64,000 nt of DNA from Macropodus opercularis. Lineage: Eukaryota; Chordata; Actinopteri; Anabantiformes; Osphronemidae. The notes below the pieces were generated by a model. It saw only the letters and a list, made by a program, of their open reading frames with translations, ran no database searches and was not told where the DNA came from. The DNA is taken from positions 1,674,501-1,738,500 of the forward strand of contig CM061097.1 in NCBI GenBank assembly GCA_030770545.1, written 5' to 3'. Each line of letters begins with the position of its first letter. The stretch's first letter is position 1. A program made the position numbers and the translations under genes. Positions 53,301 to 64,000 of this stretch are shown here, piece after piece.

Positions 53301-55079
53301 GTTCACATTTCAGACAGCCTCTCCTGATCCTAAAGCTGCAATCAACACTGGGCCATCTGCAACACTGCAAATTAACATAATTGGTGTACATTACATGCTT
53401 ATAGAGAGTACATTTTTATGCACCATTCTTCTGCCTTAACAAGATAAGCTGCGGCGATAGATAGAGAGCAACACTGTTGATTAGACGCAGATAGTGGGAG
53501 CAGACAGCCAGATTTGTTGTCTTGCTGGAAATGGATGAACTGACAATCAGAGTTTGGTGAACAGCCAGGTGTTAGGGCCAGAGTGCAAGCAGGCCAGTGT
53601 GCAACTGACACAAGCACCTTCCCTACACCTGGAACTGGGGCCGAGGTGATCGACAGCCCAGCCATCTCGTCAGACAGCTCACAGATAGAGTGCAGACAAC
53701 ACTTAGGCCTCTTCCAGCTGCTCTACCAGAATAAATTGAACTTGATTAGAATTAATCACACTCAACCACATGCAATTTGCAAATACCAGGGTAAATATTC
53801 AAGGAAATCTGCTTGGAAGATTGTAGTGAACAAAGAGGGAAAACTCAACTGAACCACAGCAGCCCAGTCTGACTGTACGCCTTGCACACGCGTTGTTGTC
53901 TAACTAAAAAGACAGATGTGGAACTAAAGAGCGACTCTTTTTTTTAAGCAGAACATATTTCAAACGTGGGATACGATGCACTGCATGAATTAATTACAAC
54001 TTGTGGAGTTGGAAGTTTCAGCCTTGGCCACGAGGAAAGTTCTTGTACATGATCTGAAGTTTTCTTCTAGTTGCACTACTTGAATATACGCAGTACAGTA
54101 CATTAAAAGTCCCAATTGCCCTATTAGCAGACGCCGCTGAGGTTTCTACTGACAAATTACCGCTTCCAGTCCTACAGACCACGTTCACAGAATACAAAGC
54201 TGCTTCCTGGGAGCACAAGCTTCCATTTTATAGTTTCTATGAGTTGAGAGTCAAAGTGTCTAAAACTGTAAGACAAAATCGTCACTTCACTCAAATGAAT
54301 ATAATCAATTTAGAATGAAAAGGCAAATAAAGTCGCCATAAGTTAGACGTCTCCTTTCTTCTGTGCACTCCGAGAAGATGAAGTATGCAAACTGCCTGAT
54401 TTTAAACTTGTATCTAATTGTCTCACGTCATGGGTCTGGGCCAGGGCATTGTTGCTTGAAGAATAAATTGGGTAATTCAATTAAAGTGCTTTCCAAAGAC
54501 ACATCGTAAGTGATGGAGAATGACTCTAACCCAGGCTTGAACTCCGTGTCCCCCCCATCGCTCTGTTTGCCTGACAAATGGACGGCGGTGTATAATTGAA
54601 ACACATTGCTGCCAGCGTAGGTCAATAACATCGCTCTCTCTGCCCACCAGCACCAGATTAACAGACTATTTTATCTTCCCTCTGCCCATCCCAGCTTGAC
54701 AGAGCGGGAGCGTCAGCTGCTTATCCATAAAGGAGGGCCCTTATCTTGAAAATAAACAAATACATAAAGTGCAACAGCCTGCTGTCGGTCCAAGCAGTTA
54801 AGGGCTACTTCGTTTAAGGCAAACATGTGGGCAGTGTTTTGTTTAACACATCATCATATGAGATGAAGCACAGCTGTCACTTCAGAAAACGTGGACGGAC
54901 ATTCTCCTCAGTTGAATAAACACAGATAGTGCGGTTTGCCAACGGCCAAATTCTACGTTCTCATAACACGTTATCGTTCACATTTGAAACTTGTTTTAAT
55001 ACAGCCCATGTCCGGTGAAATGACTCGACGTCCCACTGTTAGAAGCAAAGTCGCCCAATGTCATTCATCAACGTTTGCC

Positions 55080-55480
55080 TAAGAACAAGTGCAGGTGGCT
55101 CTTTGGACAATGAGCCAATTAGGACGGCACAAAATAATTAACATTTTGATAATAATTAAAAGACCTTTACTTCTGCACATGTATAATGAAAAGCACCAAC
55201 ACCACTGTTTATGCATGATAAACACCAAGGATTAATTAGTTTAAGCACAAGTGTAATATGAAGCTAAAATGGGCGATTATATGTATTTAAGCCCGCGCAT
55301 AAAAAAATCGACAGGCTTAAATGAATTTGATAAACAAAATGGAGAAAGTAGGGTCAAGGTTCAAGGGTAGACAAAAGCCATTATCTCCCACTTCCCACCA
55401 CGAGCTTTTATGTAATTATATGTTATGCTAGACAAAGTTAATTAAATTTGGTCCCTTCAATTTGTTTACAGTTCAGCTAT
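55080..55480. promoter_or_regulatory. Putative conserved non-coding element, five TAATTA cores
   Basis: TAATTA occurs at 55135, 55153, 55233, 55413 and 55439, five times in about 310 bp. At roughly 60% AT about 0.2 would be expected by chance. ATGCATGATAAAC and a TTTTATGTAATTATATG stretch lie between. No frame or repeat explains it. It is the strongest enhancer-like block in the window. Confidence 0.45.
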
Positions 55481-55607
55481 AAGGACTGTTCAGCCTCGTA
55501 CAAAACTCACGCCTTTGTGCGCATGCGTTTTTTAATCACACTGAAAATAAATCTGTATGTATTTTTGTATAGACATAAAGCTCATGTTTAAGTATGTTCC
55601 CACTTGG

Positions 55608-55608
<1 letters not shown>

Positions 55609-55637
<29 letters not shown>
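55609..55637 (+). repeat. (AC)14 microsatellite
   Basis: A perfect AC run of about 14 units, lying just downstream of the TAATTA-rich block that ends near 55.48 kb. Confidence 0.95.
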
Positions 55638-55639
<2 letters not shown>

Positions 55640-57590
55640 TTAGCCATGGATGCATTTTCAATTAAGTCTTTTGTCAAGGGTCTATGTAGGGGCGGGACAG
55701 GATGCACAGTACAGTAATCCGTGATGCACAACAAGGTGGCAGCTCCATTGTCTGTCTGATGGATAAAAATTATTTGCAGGCAGGCTCGACAGACAGATTA
55801 GACTACTGTTGGGGGGGTGAGATAAGATGGCAGCCAGCTGCATGGAAGGTTCCTCCTCTCCCAGCTCCAACAATGCCTTTAATCTATTCTCTTCTCACAA
55901 TCAGGTTGCTTGACATTACTTTTCAGCATCCCACACACCCATTCACTCCCTCGATCCCCTCGCTCACTCCATCCCTCACCGAGAGGAAAGCTTAAAGAAG
56001 AAGAGACGCTGTGGAAATAAATGTGTGCGTTATGGTAGAAGCCCCAAAGCCAATGTCAAAGGCGCTTCTAATGAACTTTTATCTGCAGCTCCAGTTTTAC
56101 ATTTTTCCGTTGCTACAGTATTTGCTTTCCGTGTAAATACTTTCTGGCCAGAGGACGTACAGCACAAATGGATTCAATTCATTGCTTACCTGCTTGTGCG
56201 CTCCGTCGTACTGTAGAGGACTTTATCGGACAATGCAGCCATCGACTCGTGACCTTGGTGGACTTTCAGCTGATGAAGTCACAACTTTGTATATACACAT
56301 CGCCATAAAAGCCATCAATAAGGGGAACTCAAACGTAAAAGCAACGTAGATTAAAGTTCCTCGACACTAAAGAGAAACACTGTAAAATATACCTGTACGT
56401 GAAATTTAAATACTGGCTCTTGAACTAAAGGACACACGCTCCTCTTCGTGAATGCTCCAACTTTTCTCACCATCTTATGTAAGCTGTGCTTACAGTGTTC
56501 AAGGATTACTCCCTGCTACAGTGAATCTGCTGCACTGTGTGTGTCAAGTGCTTTAACTTATTTAAGCTCAATTCAAAATATTCGGCCCTGAGTCTCCTCA
56601 AAGATGAAAAGTACAATAGTGATACAAGAACAAGAAACATCTCAAACGTACCCGAACATGATGTTTTCTACACATACTGAGGTAATAGAATAACTACAGA
56701 CCATCAAACACACTGACACTGTCTACCTCCAGCAAACTCGCGGCCTGGGCAGGGATGTGTGTGGCGGTACAGTACGGACCACCCACCGTAAGCATTGACG
56801 AGCCACGTCGCCACACATCCACACACACAACACCGTGTTGCCAGAAGGTTCCACCAACAGCTGTTTGTTCCAGGGGCAACTGCCTATTTTAAATTTGCTT
56901 AAGTAAAAATGATTATTGCCAATTAGATGCCCATTAATTGCGCAAGCATGGGACGCTGCCAGCTGTTTACATAGGGGAGAAAAATAGTCTTTCATTTCTC
57001 CGCCAATTGCTACACAGACGCACCTATTGAAAAGTCAACTGAGACACACACTGTACGTCTATTGTCTAACTACTTACATAAAAATGGTTCAACTGTACAG
57101 AAGTTCAGGCTCAGCGTAGGACAGTAAACAAATATGGAATGTGTTCATGACCACGATATTTATTATTTTTCAGGGAAGCCTTTAAAACGTCCGTAGATTT
57201 GTAGGATTAAATTGTTTAACAAGGCTTTAGCCTACATAAGCAGAAGTTTACAGCCACAAAAGTGCAGAACTGTTGCTGCATTCGTGATGAATGGTTGTCA
57301 GCTGCTCCGGCAATCTGGATGGCTTTGACCTGACCCCACAACAATAGCCCGGGACCCTCGGCTTGTGCCCCAAACCGGCAGAAAGAGCTGAATTTAGGCT
57401 TTCTCGATGGTTAGCGTCTGACCCGGGCACAGCCTGCTGGGTCTCAAAGCAGCACACTTATTCCCACAAGCCCAGCCTTTGCTTGGGCTTCCTGGAAGAA
57501 GCATCTATTGCAGGTGTCATTAGTTTACCTCTGACCCTTTCCTGAGCCGACCCTATTAGAGCAGCGGAGGCTGCATGCAACCTGTCTCAC

Positions 57591-57671
57591 CTCTAAGGAT
57601 GGACGCTGAGTTAGCTGATACTGCGACTGTGAGCAGAGGGATGAAGAGCATTCAAGCTGCCGCGCGAAGCC
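57591..57671 (-). CDS. Candidate exon upstream of the RCC1 exons (unconfirmed)
   Basis: A minus-strand segment of exactly 81 nt is bounded by a very good acceptor (TTTATCTTTTTGCAG) and a very good donor (TTAGAG|GTGAGACAG). It is open in the frame GFARQLECSSSL..., ending QRPSLE, phase 0 at both ends. This is compatible with the phase-0 start of RCC1 exon A about 10 kb downstream. It contains no RCC1 motif and no in-frame ATG, so it would be an internal or alternative exon. In another frame an ATG gives a short hydrophobic peptide (MLFIPLLTVAVSANSA), but that ends in a phase that does not fit exon A. Splice-like pairs of this quality do arise by chance in 64 kb. Confidence 0.2.
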
Positions 57672-60600
57672 CTGCAAAAAGATAAATGAACGTCGAAATC
57701 GAGGAAAATTATTCAACCATTTACAACCCCTGCTAGCACATCACTGTTATTCTATTTGTCTTTCACCACTTAAACTGTAAAATCATACCGAGCGCTGCAG
57801 CCATTTCTCTCTCCGGTTTGTTGCTTTACTTCCACAAAATAACACATCATTGGACAGATAGCATCAATTCTGCCCACGGTAATCCCAGCACCACTGGTTG
57901 TATCACTCATTCAATTTCAGCCGCCGGCAACAGCAAACATTACACACTGCATCAAGATTACCAGAGAGAGGCAGAACAGGGGAGAGAAGAGGGAAAAGGG
58001 CTGTATCCATCATGTCATGATGACACTATTATTGTGACAGATCAAATCCAGAGCAGTGTGTGTGTGCATATGTTTCCTGTGTCTGTCTGTGAGGCGCAAA
58101 CTGGTCTGGGTGGCATAATCAGCATGCGTGTGACCATGGATGCTGTGAGTGGATTTGTGAGAGTTGCCCGACTTAGATGACCTCCTTTATACAGTAGCTA
58201 AAGCTCTGGTCGCTCTGCTTGTTTTAGCTGCTTCAATTAACCTTGTGTGGTTACGGCCCTGCAACCCCACCCACTCGGCTGCAGCGCAGGAAAAAAAAAG
58301 GACGATAAGAAACGTGATTGAAGGATGGAGAGGGACAAGACGGATGAGAGACCGGTGAATGTCTAATGTAGGACAAGAATAGGTGAGAAGGGAAAATACC
58401 TTCAACCTAAAGCGGCTGGAAGAGAAACACTTGAGCAGGAGCTCTGGTGTGGCGGCGGCTGCCGCTTTGCTGTGTGAGACTAGCTGGCAGACGGGCTGTT
58501 GGCTGGTCCATTGCTTGGTTTGCTTTACTTAGTCTCTCTCCTCAGGGGGACACGGGTTTGCACTGCTGGCCTTTGAGAGCAGAGGGAAGATGAAAAGCCA
58601 GTGTCAGGCTGACTTTTAATGGTCGGGAGTGTGGTTAGTTCCACTGACTCAGGCCTGTCCCCTGCGATGCCGGGTCCACTCCACATAACTGGCCATAATT
58701 CAACTCATTTGGCAGTTTGAGGTCTCTGAGGTCTAGGGCTAAAAAGTGTGGAGAAGCCTAATGGCAGACGGAGAGACCAGCTGAGGGCACTTCTTACAAG
58801 ATCTCCGCAGGAGAACATTTCTGGAGCAGACCCTGGAAACCACAACAAGCCATTAGCTCTTGAACAGGAGGACCGGCAGGGCGAGAGGGGAGAACAGGGG
58901 GACGGAGACTTGCACAGCTACAGGTATGCTTTAAGTTGGAGGAGGTGTCGGCCTTTGGCTCCCTTTCAATATCAAGCCATGAAAATAAAATCAATCAACA
59001 ACAATCCTCAACATGCAGAAATCCACAGAAAATTACAAATTCTCATGAATCTGTGTTAAATCTCTTTTTGTTTACTGGGACTGGGGCGGAGTCGTGATAC
59101 TCTATGGGATTTAAAATGACGCACTACAGCACCACTGCGGAGCTCTGCAGGGCGCCAAGCCTCCTAAGGGGCATTAATTGAGATGTTGAAGGAATAAGTG
59201 GGACTGAGACGGGGTTCTGTGTGTGTTTGATAGGAGAAACGATATTCAGGCCAATTCAAGTCGGGGCATGTTTTGGGGAGCCCTTAGAGGAGGCCTAGTG
59301 AGAGCATCTGTGAGGGAGCGAGAGGGAGAGATTTTGAATGTGTGTGTGTGGTGTCGGGTCTTTGTGTAAATGAGACAGAGCCCTGCTGACCTCAAGATGA
59401 GTGTTCTGGCTACACAATTAAATGGTGTTGAAGCGTGAGAATGAATAATCAATCTGCTTTATTATCACTGATGTGAAAATAATACTGGCAAAAATGGACA
59501 AGAAGGTTTGAATATTCTCACAAAAGCCTGTAACAGAACTGTGTGTGCGTGTGTTTAATAAACATCATGCATATTATATCAGTTTCATTTGAAAGTAAAA
59601 AACAGGAAGGTCACAGGGTGTGAACGCATCTAGCTGACACTCACATATACCTGAGTTTGTTCATATGCAGGCATCATCATTGTATCATGTCAAGATGAGA
59701 AACTCGGGAGGAAAACGTTTCAAAAAGAAGGTTTTGCCGTCCAAGTGGGTGTAATTTTGAGATTAGGATTCGCTGTGTGTTGGTTAGGGAACATGTATAT
59801 GATGTGAAGGTTAATCATAGGCTGCCGCTTTGTAATGCTAGTCGTCACTGCACTGCAGTGCAATCAGCACTGTGAGAAAATAAGTGGGTCACAATGCGAG
59901 ACCTTGATTAAAATCGCAGTGATTATAGTGCGGCTTCGGCTCTGATTTTGTGGGTTTCCCCAACATCTGTCCTTGAGAGGAGGGACCCATATGAATGAAC
60001 ACAGGGAGACGATATATGCCTGAAGAGATGCTTTATGGGTGCACGTGCATGCTCCCACTTCATAATGCACACGTGTACATCCACACAAAAGCTTCACACG
60101 TAATATGCGTCCTATGGTCTCTTTGTCTGTTCAGACACAACATACTGTAAACACAGAATTCCTCTTGCAGCCATTATTTCTTACTGATTCCGTTTCCGCG
60201 GCTAATTACTTCTCTCCATTACCGAGGAAGATATTTAAAGAGCATAAAATGGAAAATTATACTGATAACATTGACACCAAAGATTTCTGTCTGGTGTATG
60301 CAAATTACAATCGGCTTTACTTAACAAGGCAAGGAAAGAAGACGCATCATTGTATTCGTGGAAAGCTTTTCCTTTAACGCTCTCTGTATAACACCATCAG
60401 TATTTAACTGGCCTTTACGTCTGTGCCAGGGTAAAAAAACCCCAAAAACATGTCATTAACGAAGACATATTTGTGATATGTGGAACAGTAACAGGCACTA
60501 CATTTATCCAAATGAATGGAGTTTACTATTTAGCGATAAACTAGATCAAACCGCGTGATTGACAGTCTCCTGCCTCTTTTTATCCCGTCCCTGGCAGGTT

Positions 60601-62254
60601 TGTTTGGAGTCTGTGAAAAACTAAGTGCACGGTGAGGGAAACCATTCTCCTGCCATTTAACAGCAATGTGAAATCAATATATGTTCTGAAATGGCAGGAA
60701 AAAACATCATTGTAAACTAGTTATTGACGTGTTAAAGTAATTTACACTTGCTAGTGCAAGACAGATCGTGGCAATATTTATTTAGCTGGCAAGCTGGCAG
60801 TGGGAAAACGATACAGCAGCTGCAGCTATCACCAGATGCTGGTGTTACAATGTCCGTCCATCAAACTGTCCCCCTCCCTCCCCTCTTCCTACTCTACACC
60901 CTCCTCCTTCACTTTCCCAAACGCTTGGCTCTCTTTTAGCTGCAACCTGACAGTCTTAAAACAACTGTATAATTAGAGCTGCATCTGTCTCGCAGGTTTA
61001 CCCTGGTTCTTGGTTTGGAAGTTGCACGGCTTGATAGAAACTTGAGAGACAACGCGGCAGCGAAGGGGAGGATAGGCGACAAAACTCCAGCCAACAAACG
61101 CTGCTGGCTGACGTATGCAAATGCTGAGAAATAATGATCTTAAAAGAAAAACAAATTCAGTTGAAGGTTTTGTCAAACTAATGGACTTTTCTGCTGCAGA
61201 CAGGAGAGGTGCAGAACATGGACAAAGCACACACTGTGAATACTGCAATAAATGCTGTAGAGAAAAGAAGGAGATGTGCAGCTGTATACGGAGCTATCCC
61301 ACTATCGCTTGCTGCAATTAGGGAACACAATGAAGAATGTCGCAGCGGATCTGTATCATCGGCAGTCCTGTCACACCAAAAGGCCAGGAGGAGAGGAGGG
61401 AGAAGCACAGAGCGGCAAGTCCCAGCGGCCAAGCCTGTGTTAGCGGCGGTGGTGAGAGCGGCGGTGATGGGACAAGTCTGGGAAGTTCACCTGTGTCATG
61501 TCACCCTGCTCCTATTAGACACACGCAACCCGATTAACTTCTCATGCGGTCGTCTCTAGGCCTCTACAAAAAACTATAAATAATAATAATTTTCTCTTTT
61601 TTCTCTCATTGAAATGAATTCTTGATTTGAATTTATTTCTGTAAAATTTACCCACGATTAAAGTGAATACAAACTAAAATATGGAACAGGCTCAAAATTA
61701 AAGCAGATGAAGCGGGTTTTCCTTTTTCACGCTCCCACTTTTCATCTACATTAAGAAAAAGATGGTGACGAAAGATGCCTTTTAATTTTCGGCTCAGCAT
61801 CATTTTGACATGTGTAACTGATGAATCTCCCCAGGATATAATAAATCATTTGCAGATTTCCCCCCTTTCTGATCAGGTTGGGATGACCAGCCTCGCGGCC
61901 GGGCTCATTACATTTGGGGAGCAGATTGAAAGCGTGCCCAAACATGCTCCCTGTTATTGTCATTATAGACCCTGCACCAGCTTCTGAGCAATGGTAGAAT
62001 TATCACCTCCACACACGCAGACTCACACCAGCAGCTAGGACAACACACAAACGCACGAGAAGCGATTGTTGTATTTGTTGAATAAAGGCCCACTGCTAAC
62101 ACCAATGTGTTCTTTGTCTTTTGGTTGGGTTAGAGGTTTTGATCTCTATATTGTCAAAAATATGAAACCACAGCACAGCTGATGCTTTTAGGGACAAGCT
62201 GAGGAGCATTTGACAGACTGGATCAGCAGTACTGGTACCAGAGCATAATATAAG

Positions 62255-62270
62255 CTCCCTCTAGTGGCAG
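62255..62270 (-). promoter_or_regulatory. CTCF-like site, minus orientation
   Basis: The minus strand reads CTGCCACTAGAGGGAG, followed by C, which matches the CTCF core CCASYAGRKGGCRS at all but one position. It has the same orientation as the weaker site near 29.15 kb, and the two flank RCC1 exon A. Confidence 0.45.
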
Positions 62271-63837
62271 CAGAGGAGACTGCACAAGGACACAACCGAG
62301 TCCTTTGCTTCTTTTTATTTGTTGCTTATTTGAGAGGTGATGTGTTTAGAAAGCAAAGGTTTACTCTCAGTCAGTCCCCTCAGTCAGTCAAGCCACTAGC
62401 GAACCGAGAGGCGCAAGAAAGGTAGAGAGCTGAGAAAGAAACCACGAGAACGAGGGAAAGTGAGGCTGTTCACACGTCTCTCCTACAACACTTTCTTTTA
62501 GCCCTCACGCTCTCTTCAAGACTTGTGTAGTCATTGTCCAGCTCGCGTGTCCTTAGCAAACAATTCGCTGGTTTCGACATTTCGACGTCCATCACTTCTG
62601 CCCGTCTAAATATGAGACCGTCTGGAGCAACAGACATCGGCGGATCTCAGCGTTTCCTTCAAACACAAAGTGAATACTGATATGGAGAAGAGACTCCTCT
62701 GAAGAGACGTCAGCAGGTTAAGAGGATACCTTCTCTCCCTGTCTTGGTGCTGTTTTAGTCACGGCTGTGGCTTCTTTCAATTTCACTTTTTCCCTCTATC
62801 TTCCTTTCTTGCCAAGGTTTATCCCGGAGGTGTCCTCTGGGGCTACCTACTGGATAAGCCATTTGAAATGCGTTTTCTAAAGAACCTTCCGTTCCAGTTT
62901 TGAACAGCTGCTATCTCTCAAAACGTCCTTAAGAAAAAGTGTGAGAGGAAGAACAGTAGCAAATGTTTTAAAGTACTTGCTGTACTGCTGCGTGTAGTTT
63001 GCTCGCGCAGAAAGAACCCACAGTTCCCCAGCAGCAGCGTGATTCAGGCTTCTGGGACTGTGATCTGTGCTGGTGGGTACTTCAGAGTGCGACCTGCTCC
63101 GAGAGAAACCTCCACTGAGCCTGCATTGTGCAGCTCGACGGGGGCTGGTGGAAAAGCCAAGCTCATAGGGCAGCGCAGGAATTTGGGTGAGATCATCCAG
63201 AGGTAAGACTGGATAAAGTTTCTCCTTAACCCTGAGAGCATTTCATTACAAATCAACATTACTTCAAACTGTGTTATAATAAAAGGAAAGGGTGAGATTA
63301 GAACGCAGTTATTACTTTTGAACACATTAGTGAATAATTCTCCAAGGAAAGTCAACACACTAATAGACCTACTACGCAGGCATGTCAAATAAGGGCCGAT
63401 CAGCCATTTACTAACAAGTACATCACACGTTATGGACTGCAGCCTACTCTGTCAACCAATTACGCCAATTACAGTCAGAATCCCCTGTGGTGTCTCGATA
63501 AGACCTACTACATTTTTTTTTCCCATGAAGCAATTTGTTCCAATATTTGTTTACAGAGAAAGGCTGTGACTAGCAGCGAGAACAATATTTGTTATCTTCA
63601 TTTACCATCACAGCACAATGAATCCACCACTGGCTAATCCGAACCTGGCTTTCTCGCTTAGGTTTAATCGGGTCATGCCAACTTAGCATCTGGTGAGGAG
63701 GTGTGTGCGATTACGTGCGACAGACACGGCAGCCATTCTCCCGCTGCCCCCTCCCTCCCCAACCCATGTCAAGAACCAATCACGTGTGAAAACTTGCCTT
63801 AACTTCCCTCGCCTGTGTTACTACAGCGTCAGAGAGA

Positions 63838-63924
63838 GTTTGACAGATCTGTGCGCCACGGAGGCGTCTCCCCGCCATTTGGCATGCCATGCGCGTCTGG
63901 TGCGCTGGAGACTGCCTGTCAAAC
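63838..63924. repeat. Nested inverted repeat near the window end
   Basis: The outer arms GTTTGACAG (63838-63846) and CTGTCAAAC (63916-63924) are perfect complements. The right arm continues inward as GGAGACTGC, which pairs with GGC-GTCTCC at about 63862-63870 with one bulge, after a 16-nt insertion on the left arm. The loop holds the palindrome TGGCATGCCA. It could be a hairpin in RNA or a remnant of a small inverted-repeat element. Confidence 0.5.
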
Positions 63925-64000
63925 GCCTATGAGTCGGTGGCGCAGCCAGGGACCCTACGGAGCGCCAGATGGGCCATTAAGGTAGTATTAATGTAGATGC

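Larger units (their letters stand above)
47653..57590. other. Intron or flank 5' of RCC1 exon A
   Basis: Minus-strand sequence just upstream of exon A is T-rich (acceptor tract and TTTCTTTTTTCTTCTG near 47.8 kb). The expected first RCC1 exon (M-x-x-WG…GQ ending in phase 0) was not found. Apart from the weak candidate near 48.62 kb, the interval holds microsatellites, a G-rich tract at 49.31 kb, and enhancer-like AT-rich blocks near 51.4-51.6 and 55.1-55.5 kb. Confidence 0.55.
57672..64000. other. Upstream non-coding DNA to the window end
   Basis: No domain-bearing exon was recognised. Items of note are short TG runs (59339-59350), the CTCF-like site at 62.26 kb and the inverted repeat at 63.84-63.92 kb. 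A minus-strand ATG at about 63767 gives MGWGGRGQR…, superficially like an RCC1 start, but it has no donor at the needed phase and stops after 18 codons. It was not accepted as the first exon. Confidence 0.5.

Noticed and set aside
56190..56225. Strong minus-strand donor CAG|GTAAGC as the end of the first exon
   Set aside because: The phase-0 frame has a stop just upstream and no ATG, so it cannot be the coding start exon.
63710..63770. MGWGGRGQR… as the missing first RCC1 exon
   Set aside because: It resembles M-x-WG…GQ only superficially, has no GT donor at phase 0 and stops after 18 codons.

Overview
This window looks like nuclear DNA from a vertebrate, most probably a teleost fish. It has spliceosomal introns, long CA/TG microsatellites, AT-rich unique sequence with clustered TAATTA homeodomain cores, and no operons or long uninterrupted reading frames. 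None of the common mammalian interspersed repeats (Alu- or L1-type) is recognisable. The teleost assignment is inference; the sequence does not prove it.

Only one gene can be supported well. It lies on the minus strand and is seen as two internal coding exons, 47540-47652 and 19141-19265, which encode consecutive RCC1 (seven-bladed propeller) repeat segments. The first exon ends in codon phase 2, and the second supplies the single base that completes the glycine codon. The joined peptide runs without a break across the canonical CG-HNDRGQIG part of an RCC1 repeat. The implied intron is about 28.3 kb. Exons further 5' (the start codon) and 3' (the remaining blades and any other domain) were not found with confidence. 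The protein could be HERC-like, RPGR-like or another RCC1-superfamily member, so no symbol is given.

Layout: 1-18476 is intronic or flanking DNA with one weak plus-strand exon candidate and a TAATTA-rich block near 4.3-4.6 kb. 18297-18522 holds an unexplained protein-like minus-strand frame. 19141-19265 is RCC1 exon B. 19266-47539 is the large intron, carrying a diverged direct-repeat pair (31.07 and 32.64 kb), microsatellites, a CTCF-like site and a possible conserved block at 22.7 kb. 47540-47652 is RCC1 exon A. 47653-64000 is upstream intron or flank with two weak minus-strand exon candidates, microsatellites, a block near 55.1-55.5 kb with five TAATTA cores in about 310 bp, a second CTCF-like site and a terminal inverted repeat.

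Most other open frames of 60-180 codons are what random AT/GC-balanced DNA gives by chance. They show no family motif and usually lack matching splice sites. No tRNA, rRNA, known microRNA, CRISPR array or intact transposon was recognised. The most interesting possibility is that the giant intron and its flanks carry long-range developmental enhancers. That rests on motif clustering and needs comparative alignment.
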